DNA from: Lactobacillus sp.
GTDB taxonomy: Bacteria; Bacillota; Bacilli; Lactobacillales; Lactobacillaceae
Direction of reading: 5' to 3'
Length of the DNA stretch: 64,000 nt
NCBI GenBank assembly: GCA_030530865.1
Contig: JAUMUC010000003.1
Coordinates: forward strand, 62,001-126,000
Made by a program: the position numbers and the translations under genes. Position 1 is the stretch's first letter, and each line of letters begins with the position of its first letter. The notes under the pieces were generated by a model. It saw only the letters and a program-made list of their open reading frames with translations, did not search any database and was not told the DNA's origin. Below are positions 35,902 to 44,501 of the stretch, piece after piece.

Positions 35902-36736
35902 CTTGATCAAAATGAGTTTGATAGTGAGCTTTGAAGTCCTTTTCATCTAATAGTTCGAAGATCTCTAGAGCCTTTTTAATTTGCTTTATTCCATCACTTT
36001 GCCCAAGCTTGAATTTACAATAGCCAGTTGCATAAATAAAGACAGTTTTTTCGTAAAAATAAAATTCGTTAACTAATAATTTTTTGATTTCAGAAATCAA
36101 ATATTCACAATTGGCAAACTCAGCTTCGTCAGTACTTTGGATAAGGCAATTGATCGCTAATTTTAGTACCAAATCTTTATTCTTTTTATTAAGTGAAGAA
36201 TAAATATAATTTTTTAGCATTTCCTTAGTTAGTAAGAATAAAGTCGAATAATTAATAGTTCTGACACAGTTACCCAAAAGAGTTATTTCGTAATAGCCCC
36301 ATTTTTCAACTTTAAATAAATAATCGGTTAAATTTTGCAATTCTTCTGAGCTAGGTTTAATGCGATGATCAAGAGTATAGATGATCGATTTGATCATTGT
36401 TTTTTCGTATGCGTTTGTCTTATATGTTGAGTTATCTGATAAGAGCTTTAGTAAGTTATCCAGTCTTTGAGCTGCATATTCATTTTTTATATATTCAGTT
36501 AAGGCAGAAAAAGTTTTGGCATGATTTTCACCTTGATTATGAATCGTCATAAACTCATCAATTGATAAATTTAATTTGTCTAATAGACAGATGAGTTTGA
36601 AACAGGAAATTTCAGATTCACCACGTTCGAATCTAGATATTTGTGATTTAGAAATTGATTCATCAGCTAAAGAATTAATACTTACCTGCTTAAATTGACG
36701 GATTTCTCTAAGTGTTTGTCCAAAAGTTTTTTCCAT
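35879..36736 (-). CDS. Rgg/MutR-like HTH regulator
   Basis: 285 residues from ATG 36736; the longer version uses TTG codons without an RBS. N-terminal Xre-type HTH (QTLREIRQFKQVSINSLAD...SKSQISRFERGESEIS) with a conserved helix, followed by a long all-helical C-terminal domain with TPR-like repeats, as in Rgg regulators that sense short hydrophobic peptides. The last six codons lie in the 37-bp repeat. It is divergent from the NRPS gene, so it probably controls it. No convincing cognate peptide gene was found nearby. Confidence 0.82.
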   Translation of the reverse strand: MEKTFGQTLREIRQFKQVSINSLADESISKSQISRFERGESEISCFKLICLLDKLNLSIDEFMTIHNQGENHAKTFSALTEYIKNEYAAQRLDNLLKLLSDNSTYKTNAYEKTMIKSIIYTLDHRIKPSSEELQNLTDYLFKVEKWGYYEITLLGNCVRTINYSTLFLLTKEMLKNYIYSSLNKKNKDLVLKLAINCLIQSTDEAEFANCEYLISEIKKLLVNEFYFYEKTVFIYATGYCKFKLGQSDGIKQIKKALEIFELLDEKDFKAHYQTHFDQVTKKDLR

Positions 36737-36939
36737 TTTAAATTCCCATATTAGCAACAAAAAAATTATGTACTTTTTTCTATTATATATTCATGTATAT
36801 AGTATCGAATATTTTAACTCAAATAATCTCAATAAGTGATCAAATGATGTTAATATTATAATTATATAAAAGGACTAAGTATAAAACTTAATTTTGTTTT
36901 TTTGTTTTCTTAATAAAAGTAGAAATTTAGGTGGTACAG

Positions 36940-39822
36940 ATGAACAAATTATTGGCGAAATACACTGAAACTATTCAGCAAAGGTCAAATAAGACCATGC
37001 TAAAAACTTATGATCATCAGGAAATAACTTACGCTAAATTTGACAAAAACGTTAATTCTTTGGCAAATATATTACTTGCAAAATTTAACGATCAGCAAAT
37101 CATTCCTGTGATTTCTAATTATAATTTGGATTACGTAATGGCTATGATTGCCTGCTGGAAAATTAATAAGACTTATTTGCCAATTAACTTTAATACTCCA
37201 GCCAAAAAAGTTGAAAATACTTTATAAAGAATCAACGGTCATTTAATTTTGACCAATCATTATGCTGATGAGATTGCAGGGGCAGAAAAAATTCCTTTTG
37301 ATTATACAGCTAGTGAATTAACAACTTTTCCAGAAACCACCGCTAAAATTGCCTATATTTTAACTACTTCAGGAACTACTGGTAATCCTAAAATGGTACA
37401 AGTTAGTTTCGATAATTTGTACTGGCTATTGAAAGAAATGAATGATTTGGTTCCTTTTAAAGAAGGCGATACCTTTATTATTTCTACACCACCACAATTC
37501 GACGTTTCATTTCATGAAAATTTAGCTTTTATTTTTGGAACCGGAATTCTGCAATTTGTAGAACCTGGAACGCCAATTCAACAATTTAAGCACTTAAAAG
37601 ACTTTTTAATTAATGATGATATTACCCATATCGCTTTGTCGCCATCATCATTGAAGACTATTTTATCGATGGCCAAGGATAAATTTAAGAAGACACATTT
37701 ACGCTATATTACTTTGGCTGGAGAAGCTTTGCCAGTAGGTTTGGCTAACCAATTATTAAATATTTTACCTAATGCCCAGATCTTAAATTGTTATGGACCA
37801 ACGGAAACTACTATTTATGCAACCTTTTACAAGGTAAATGCTCCGGTTAAAACAAGCACAGTGCCAATTGGCCAAGAAATTGCTGGAGCCGATATTAAAT
37901 TTTCTCAAGATGGGAAAATTAATTCAGAATCCGGTGAAATTTTAATTGGCGGTCAAGGAGTTAGTGAAGGGTATTATGGTAATCCTGAGCTAACTGCTGA
38001 AAAATTCATTAATTATGAAGGCAATAGATATTACCGAACTGGCGATTTAGGCTATCTGGAAAATGGATTAATTTATTACCAAGGTCGACAAGATCGTCAG
38101 GTTAAGATTAATGGAATCAGGATTGAATTAGAAGAAATAGAACAAGTTATTGGTCAATATGTAGCTGATTATGTGCACTTTAATGTGTTGAAGATTGATA
38201 ATAATTTAGTACTTTTTTCTGATCAAAAGCTAGATTTTGCAGCTTTAGTTGAAAAATTGCACAAGCACTTACCAGACTACATGGTTCCAAGTCATTATCT
38301 TCAAGTAGCTGAAATGAAATTGACTGCTAGTAATAAACTTGATACCGAATATTTGAAACAAGAATTTGCTAAAAGCAGTGTAGAAAGTAAACCAGTATCT
38401 GAACTAGGTCAGCTCAATCAATTAGTTGCTGATATTTTGAAAGTATCTGCTGTGTCAGATTCAACTAATTTGCTGTTATTATCACAAATGGATTCATTGA
38501 AACAAGTTGAAATCATTGTTGCTTTAGAAGAGATGTATCATGTTGATTTAGCAGAGGACTTTATTAAAAAGAATCCGACAATTGCTGCGATCAAGCGGTA
38601 TTTTAATCAAAATGATGCGACAGTAGTGGCAAATAAGCTTGAATTGTCAGAAGTGCAAAAGCATAACTATTTAGCAAATTTGCAAGGCTTTAGAGAGCTA
38701 AATAACTTGCTTGTCAAAAATACTAGTCCAATCGTTCATAATGCATCTTATCTGCAAAAATCTTATTTGGTTGATGGCTTTAAACAAATCTTGGAGCTGA
38801 AGGTAAGCTTGCCGATAGAAAAAATTTCAGAGATTGAGGCAGTTTTGGCTAAAGTGATTGCAAAAAACGAATTACTTAGAGCTACCCTGAATGAACAGCA
38901 TCAATTATTGATTTACGAGCCTTTTAAGTATCGCATTCCGGTGGTAAATTCTAGTTTATTGGCTAATTTACAAGAAGATATCATTCAAGATTTGCAAAAT
39001 AATCCTTTAAATCACTTATTGTGGGAAGTTTATTTCGTAGAAGACAAGCAGGAACTACACTTTTTCATTAATCATTTGATTACAGACCAGTCGTCGTTAG
39101 GGATTTTAGAAAAAGACTTGTTAGCATCAGCCGATGGACAAACTTTACCCACTGTAAGCTTTACTGATTTTGTTGATTTTATCGAAAAAAACAGCCATGT
39201 TGAAACTCTGGAAAAAGTTTGCCAACAAGGCTTTAAAGAAGTGGCTCCAGAATTCTTTGGAAAGACTTTTAAAGAAGCAAAGCAATATTTCAAACATAAA
39301 ACACCATATAAAAGCAATTATGACAATATTGTCTATGGAAATTATTTGCTGGCGAAGCTGCTTGCCGACAGCCAAAAGCAAACACTAGTGGCGGGGTCAA
39401 CGATTATTAATTTGCGACAATTTGATCAAGCTGACTTTCAGGGCGTCTTTGGGGATGTGCATACAACGATTCCACTTATTTACCGAGCTGGTGAAAGTGA
39501 GGCAACATTTAAGGAAAGATTTACAGAAATCTATCGTCACTTCGTAGCTGGTGATAATTTAAATCACACCATTTATCAAAATTATCCAGAGATTTCCGAA
39601 GATCTGAAACAATATGAGTTTTATTTAGACGATAATCTGAAATTTAGCAACAATTTCTTGGGTGCTATTCGTGAAAAAGATTTAGATAAAACAATTGAAA
39701 CGTTAGTTAAACAACAATATTCATTAGAAAGTTTTTCAAAAGCTAAGTTGTACAACACTTTCTTCATTTGTGGGGATGAATTAATTTTTGTACCGATAAC
39801 TCAGCATTTATTAGACATTTGA
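36940..39822 (+). pseudogene. Nonribosomal peptide synthetase module (A-T-C), interrupted by in-frame TAA
   Basis: One continuous frame of 960 codons from ATG 36940 (AGGTGG 5 bases upstream) with a TAA at 37225-37227 (codon 96). After the stop the frame goes on without shift (R-I-N-G-H-L...). Adenylation domain: TSGTTGNPK (~143), FDVSFHENLAF, NCYGPTETT, YRTGDLG, GRQDRQVKINGIRIELEE, and a Lys near 465. Carrier domain: MDSLKQVEI with the phosphopantetheine Ser (~530). Condensation domain: KNELLRATL, degenerate NHLITDQ (HxxxD kept), FTDFVDFI, GDVHTTIPL. No thioesterase follows. The second part has only a TTG at 37249 without an RBS and lacks the first adenylation segment, so no functional product is expected without readthrough. 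Confidence 0.82.
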
Positions 39823-39841
39823 TATCGAGGAGGAGATTGAT

Positions 39842-41044
39842 GTGAAGAAAGCTAATTACTTTAAACTGATTTTTAATCGCCTTTTAGACCAAATTGGAAA
39901 TGTAACTTATGACTATGCTAATAGTGTTTGGATAGCTTCAATGGGAGCTTTAGGACAAAAATTTTTAGGGATTTATCAGATTTCCGAGACCATCATTTCG
40001 ATTATATTTAATCCGATTGCAGGTGCGATTGCCGACAAATCCAAAAGAAAAAAGATTTTGCTGACTACAGACGCTATTAGTGCCATAATTTGTATTTTGA
40101 TTTCTTTAATCGGCAACAATCAATTGCTTTTATATGGCATTATCGTTGCAAATATTGTTTTGGCGATTACTTATTCTTTCTCAAGCACCGCTTTTAAATC
40201 AATGGTTTCAAATGTCATTGATTCTGAAGAGATTGTTTCTTTTAATTCATCAGTTGAAACGATTTTACAGACATTGAGTGTGATTTCACCTGTGATCACA
40301 TACTATATTTATAATGCTTGGGGTATTAGAATTGCTTTGCTAATTAATGGTTTGAGCTTTATTGGCTCATTTTTAGCCATCTTAACGATTAAGGAAAATA
40401 CTGAGCAGCGACAAGTCGAAGAGACAAAAGAAAAAGTAAGTATCAAGCAAACTTTTGCTGAATTGTTTGATGACATCAAAGCTGGATTAAAGTACATTAA
40501 TTCTAGCGGTGCACTGATTGAATTGCTGGTTTTGTCAGCTTTTGTTAACTATTTCATTTCAATCTATAATTATTTACTTCCATTCTCAGCCAGTATTTTT
40601 GGCAACAAAGAAGTATATTCACGACTTTTACTTTTTGGAGCATTAGGTTCGATTGTTGGAGCATTACTATCAAAATTTGTACCAAATACAAGATTTAATC
40701 TTCTGGTAGCATTAGGACTAAGTGGACTGGGGATTGCTGCAATTGCATTACCACCGTTGATGTCGTTGCCATTAATAATTGCTTATGCTGGAAATTTTGC
40801 TTTTATGACTTTTCTAACTGTTTACAATATTCATTTTGTAAGTACAGTGCAATTGAAAGTGGCTGACGAATATATTGGACGGGTATTTTCAACCGTCTTT
40901 ACGATTGCAATTCTCTTCATGCCATTAGGAACAGCTACAATTACGTTGATGCCAGCAGCTATTAACAGTTTGACTTATGTTGTTGTTGGATTAGCAATTG
41001 CCATCATTCCATTTTTAGCAATTATCTTAAAAAGAAGTAAATAA
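39842..41044 (+). CDS. MFS exporter, MefE/macrolide-efflux-like
   Basis: 400 residues from GTG 39842, with AGGAGG 8 bases upstream (an ATG at 39840 is out of frame). Twelve TM helices; the TM1-TM2 region (KLIFNRLLDQIGNVTYDYA, AGAIADKSKRKK with motif A) fits the MFS_3 drug-efflux family. It follows the NRPS gene by 19 bp, so export of its product or self-immunity is inferred. The coding sequence ends at the second 37-bp repeat. Confidence 0.88.
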   Translation: MKKANYFKLIFNRLLDQIGNVTYDYANSVWIASMGALGQKFLGIYQISETIISIIFNPIAGAIADKSKRKKILLTTDAISAIICILISLIGNNQLLLYGIIVANIVLAITYSFSSTAFKSMVSNVIDSEEIVSFNSSVETILQTLSVISPVITYYIYNAWGIRIALLINGLSFIGSFLAILTIKENTEQRQVEETKEKVSIKQTFAELFDDIKAGLKYINSSGALIELLVLSAFVNYFISIYNYLLPFSASIFGNKEVYSRLLLFGALGSIVGALLSKFVPNTRFNLLVALGLSGLGIAAIALPPLMSLPLIIAYAGNFAFMTFLTVYNIHFVSTVQLKVADEYIGRVFSTVFTIAILFMPLGTATITLMPAAINSLTYVVVGLAIAIIPFLAIILKRSK

Positions 41045-41080
41045 AAAAAGACTTACGTTAACGTAAGTCTTTTTTAGTTA
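41044..41080. repeat. 37-bp direct repeat, copy 2 (terminator palindrome)
   Basis: Identical to 35865-35901 over 37 bp, in the same orientation, overlapping the MFS stop codon by one base. Acts as the terminator for the MFS gene and may serve the converging PPOX gene. Beyond the repeat the sequences differ. Confidence 0.9.
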
Positions 41081-41088
41081 GTAACAGA

Positions 41089-41457
41089 TTATGCGTAAAT
41101 TGCTTCAATCTTGATTACTACAACAGCCATTTCGCCTTCACGACCAGCTTTTTCGATTTGTTCCTTAGCAAAATCGTCACCTTCGTGAACTTCAGTAGTA
41201 CCCATTACACGTACAGCCTTGTGAGCTGGAAGGTCTACGAATACAGCAGCTACCTTGCTACCGTGGTTAACATTTTCAAATGCGTGACCCTTAGTGTATT
41301 CAAGGTAAACAAGGTGTTCAGGGTCAAGTACACGTAATGAACCCTTAGGACCAACAACAGGTTCGTCGTTAGGACCAACAGTTGCTAAAATACCTAATTC
41401 ATCGTTGATAAGCTTTTGTTGTTCTTCAGTTAATTTAGTAGTATCTAATTTCTTCAT
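41089..41457 (-). CDS. Pyridoxamine 5'-phosphate oxidase-like flavoprotein
   Basis: 122 residues. Split-barrel FMN-binding pattern: N-terminal TKLTEEQQKLINDELGILATVGPNDEPVVGPKGSL and VAAVFVDLPAHKAVRVMGTTEV near the middle. Family members bind FMN or F420-like cofactors; the real PNPox activity is unlikely for this short form. RBS AAAGGAG upstream of ATG 41457. Single gene. Confidence 0.85.
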   Translation of the reverse strand: MKKLDTTKLTEEQQKLINDELGILATVGPNDEPVVGPKGSLRVLDPEHLVYLEYTKGHAFENVNHGSKVAAVFVDLPAHKAVRVMGTTEVHEGDDFAKEQIEKAGREGEMAVVVIKIEAIYA

Positions 41458-41538
41458 TATCAGTAACTCCTTTGATTAATAAATCTAATTCTAAATTACA
41501 TAAAAACTAATCTTTAGTCAAAAGTTTTGCTCAAAATT

Positions 41539-42921
41539 TTATAAATCAGGATCCACGCGATACATCAGTGGTGAATCAGCTGTTTGAGCAGAAATTAATT
41601 CACTGATCAAATCACGATATTTGTCGATTGCAGTTTGGGCTAATTCGCTGTTTGCACGATCAGCTAATGCTTGATCATCATTAGCACCTAATTGCTCATA
41701 ATGTCTTCTAATCTTTGCCAATTCGATCTTAGTAGCTGTTTGTGTCTTTCTGAGTAATGGTTGATATTTCTTCCAAGAGCGATCAACTAAGACACCTGCT
41801 GCTTTAAAAATCCAATAGGCTGATTCTGGGTCGTATTTATCAGTTCCTCGTTCAAACATAATTGGTGTAGTTGCACCTTGTGGGAAAAATGGAATATAAA
41901 CACTTTGACTAGCGACGCCCATGGCCAACCAGTGAACTAGATTTTTATCACTAACTTCAAGGACATGTGATTCTTGAGTAGTAGCAATTCCGATTGGTCG
42001 AAAGCTTGCTTTACCTGATTTACTTACTAAATCGTATGGGGTATTTTCGTAGTGATTACCAAGAATTGTTTGGACATCATCCGCACTGATTGGCTTTTCA
42101 GCTTGTCTGATGAAAGGTAAATCGAAACTTTGAGGATTTTGTTCAATACTTGGGTTCAAAATCTTTTGTCCTACCCAAACACGGGGTGTGTTGTAGTGTA
42201 AGTCTTGATCATCATGAGTTCCGAAAATTTCTCGCCAGTTGACCTTTTTACCTTTTGGCCAGAGTTTATTGTCTTCAATGAATTTAGCTAAGCCTGGTGA
42301 TGTAATGAAATCTTTTGACTTAAATTCAATCTCTTGAATTGATAATTGGTTTGCAACTACGGCATAGGAATCATCAGGAATCCGCATAGCTACGTAGTGG
42401 TGTCCGGAGCCAATTTCCATGTACCAAGCTTCTTTTGGATCGGCAAACAAAATTCCGTTAGCTTCAGCTGCACCATGGTTAGTGACGATTTTTCCTAAAC
42501 GTTTAACACCTTCTTTAGCGGTCTTAACGTATGGTAAAACTACTGAAACCATTGCTTCTTCTAGAATTCCGTGTTCTTCGTCAAAAGGATCAAGTCCTAA
42601 GACACGGCTATTTGCATAGGCACTTTCGGTAGCAGACATAGCGACTTTCTTTTCATTAAAGCCATCTTCTAAGAAAACGCCGTATTTATCAGTCCATTCT
42701 GGAGTTGCGTTAAATGCATAACTTTCGTCAGGCAGTTCTAGAAAGAAATCATTGTCTTTTGATTTGAATTGATCAGGTTGACTATTTTTCTTGTAAAATG
42801 CTAACTTTTTAGGCCAGGCAGTTTTACAATCTTCATTTCTAGCAATCATGACACTACCATTGATAGAAGCTTCTTTCCCCACTAAGACAGAAGTGCAGGC
42901 AGATCTTCCATGTTTTTGCAT
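41539..42921 (-). CDS. pepD: Dipeptidase PepD (C69 family)
   Basis: 460 residues. N-terminal SACTSVLVGKEAS with nucleophile Cys9 as in the C69/Ntn family, followed by NEDC and later ADPKEAWYMEI and GSYD-less substrate loops. Cleaves a wide range of dipeptides in the cytosol after processing before the Cys; processing is family knowledge, not visible. Start ATG 42921 with GAGG upstream. No clear terminator was seen after it. Confidence 0.92.
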   Translation of the reverse strand: MQKHGRSACTSVLVGKEASINGSVMIARNEDCKTAWPKKLAFYKKNSQPDQFKSKDNDFFLELPDESYAFNATPEWTDKYGVFLEDGFNEKKVAMSATESAYANSRVLGLDPFDEEHGILEEAMVSVVLPYVKTAKEGVKRLGKIVTNHGAAEANGILFADPKEAWYMEIGSGHHYVAMRIPDDSYAVVANQLSIQEIEFKSKDFITSPGLAKFIEDNKLWPKGKKVNWREIFGTHDDQDLHYNTPRVWVGQKILNPSIEQNPQSFDLPFIRQAEKPISADDVQTILGNHYENTPYDLVSKSGKASFRPIGIATTQESHVLEVSDKNLVHWLAMGVASQSVYIPFFPQGATTPIMFERGTDKYDPESAYWIFKAAGVLVDRSWKKYQPLLRKTQTATKIELAKIRRHYEQLGANDDQALADRANSELAQTAIDKYRDLISELISAQTADSPLMYRVDPDL

Positions 42922-42962
42922 ATAAATACCTCCTCTAGTTGTACAACACTCTCAGTTCTTAT

Positions 42963-42992
42963 TTTACTCTCTTTTCACGTGTTTGATATAAT
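42963..42992 (+). promoter_or_regulatory. Promoter of metal-type ABC operon
   Basis: Extended -10 TG-A-TATAAT (42984-42992) with a weak -35 TTTACT (42963-42968), 18-bp spacer. Confidence 0.6.
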
Positions 42993-43026
42993 ATAAAGAT
43001 AAAGAAATTAGAAGGAGGACACTGTT

Positions 43027-43677
43027 ACGAAAGTTTTAAGAGCAAAAAACTTGGCGATGAGTTTTGATGCCAAAACGGTTTTTCAAAATATCAACTTCGA
43101 GCTAGAACAGGGTTCAATGACTGCTTTATTAGGACCAAACGGTGCTGGTAAAACGACTTTAATAAATGTTTTATTGGGGGTTTTGTCTCCAAGTCAAGGA
43201 AGCTTTTCCTTTGAAAGAGGTACTAGATTAGGTTATGTGCCACAATTTAGAAACATTGACGCAGATTACCCACTATCAATTAAGTCATTTATTGAATTGA
43301 ATGCCCCTTTGTTTAAAAATAAGAAATTTAAAGAAAAAGTCCAACATGAATTAAGAGAAACCCATTTGGTTGACATTCAAAATACTAGAATGGGCCAGGC
43401 TTCAGGTGGTCAAAAGCAGCGTGCTTATTTAGCACAAGCTTTGCTTGATGATCCTAACTTTATTATTTTGGATGAAGCCACTGCTAGTTTGGATCCAGTA
43501 GCCAAGGAAGAATTGATGGCTTTATTGGAACACTTGAACAAAAAGCACGTAATTACTGTTTTATTTGTAACGCACGATGTTGCTTTAGCCAAAAAATATA
43601 TGAAGGACTATTTATACTTGCATGATGGTCAACTTTTGACTGGTAAAATGCAAGACTTCCAGGAGGTGTACAGTTAA
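43027..43677 (+). CDS. ABC ATPase, Zn/Mn transporter type; non-AUG start
   Basis: GGAGG at 43014-43018 points to the codon ACG at 43027, where the sequence reads T-K-V-L-R-A-K-N-L-A-M-S-F, the expected first strand of an ABC domain. The first standard start is TTG 43051, which would delete that strand and has no good RBS. From either start the domain is complete afterwards: Walker A LGPNGAGKTT, signature ASGGQKQR, Walker B FIILDEATASLD, and H-loop VTHD. The ZnuC/MntB-like ATPase energises metal uptake with the permease encoded 1 bp further on. No solute-binding protein gene is adjacent. Confidence 0.88.
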   Translation, partial: TKVLRAKNLAMSFDAKTVFQNINFELEQGSMTALLGPNGAGKTTLINVLLGVLSPSQGSFSFERGTRLGYVPQFRNIDADYPLSIKSFIELNAPLFKNKKFKEKVQHELRETHLVDIQNTRMGQASGGQKQRAYLAQALLDDPNFIILDEATASLDPVAKEELMALLEHLNKKHVITVLFVTHDVALAKKYMKDYLYLHDGQLLTGKMQDFQEVYS

Positions 43678-44468
43678 TGTTTGAATTTAATTTCATGCGG
43701 TATGCCTTTTTAGCAAGTACCTTTATCGCAATTACCTGTGGGGTAGTCGGCGTTTATGTTGTTAATAGAGCATATAGCTTTTTAGCACACACATTATCAG
43801 AAATTGGTTTTGCTGGTGCTGCCTTTGCTGTGTTTTTAGGAATTCCACCTTTGTGGGGGATGCTCTTATTTACATTTTTAGGCTCAGTTAGTGTTGGCCA
43901 ATTATCTTTAAAGACTTCGCAAAAAGAATCAGCCATTAGTGCTAGTTCTGCACTATTTATTGGATTAGGTGTTTTATTCTTGGCTATTTCTAACTCTAAT
44001 AGTCGGTATGCAACCAGTATTTTATTTGGAAGCATTATTGGGGTTGATTATAGCTCAGTGATTCAATTGATCGTTTTATCTTTGATTGTTTTGCTTTTGA
44101 TTATGTTAGTAGCTAGACGATTGAATTTTGACTCATTTGACCATATTGGTGCAGTAGCTCATGGTATTAAGACGAGCGTTGTCAGTTTTGTCTTTTTGAT
44201 TGTTTTGGCAATGTCAGTTTCAATTGGTTCACAAATCGTTGGTTCATTGTTGGTGTTTATTTTGCTGACTTTACCTGCATCGACCTCTCAATATTTTGGA
44301 AAAAGTATTAAATCAATGGTGATTTGGTCAGTAGTAATTGCCTTAATTGGAGTTTGGGCCGGTTTATATTTAGGTTATTTGACTAATTGGCCAGTAACTT
44401 TCTTCATTGCGATGATTGAAGTATTTATTTACTTGTCAGCTTATGGTTGGCATTTAATTAGAAAATAA
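43677..44468 (+). CDS. ABC permease, ZnuB/TroC family
   Basis: 263 residues with 7-8 TM helices. The pattern EIGFAGAAFAVFLGIPP and QIVGSLLVFILLTLPAST is typical of the TroCD/ZnuB family. Overlaps the ATPase stop codon (TAATG). Metal identity (Zn or Mn) cannot be read. The binding protein must be elsewhere. Confidence 0.9.
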   Translation: MFEFNFMRYAFLASTFIAITCGVVGVYVVNRAYSFLAHTLSEIGFAGAAFAVFLGIPPLWGMLLFTFLGSVSVGQLSLKTSQKESAISASSALFIGLGVLFLAISNSNSRYATSILFGSIIGVDYSSVIQLIVLSLIVLLLIMLVARRLNFDSFDHIGAVAHGIKTSVVSFVFLIVLAMSVSIGSQIVGSLLVFILLTLPASTSQYFGKSIKSMVIWSVVIALIGVWAGLYLGYLTNWPVTFFIAMIEVFIYLSAYGWHLIRK

Positions 44469-44498
44469 AAAAGACGAAGTGATTACTTCGCCTTTTTA
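44467..44498. terminator. Bidirectional terminator after ABC permease
   Basis: AAAAAAGaCGAAGT-GATT-ACTTCGcCTTTTT; one mismatch near the base of the stem. Shared with converging pepF. Confidence 0.8.
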
Positions 44499-44501
44499 TT
44501 T

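Noticed and set aside
36768..36839. 23-codon open frame beginning MYFFLLYIHVYS, next to the Rgg-like gene, as a possible short hydrophobic signal peptide
   Set aside because: No RBS, no basic N-terminus, and no known SHP pattern; probably noise in AT-rich DNA.
36931..36939. GTG 36931 as NRPS start
   Set aside because: The GTG is itself part of the AGGTGG ribosome site; ATG 36940 is correctly spaced.
42976..42985. CACGTG-containing sequence resembling parS
   Set aside because: Only about 10 of 16 positions match; the promoter of the metal ABC operon explains the region better.
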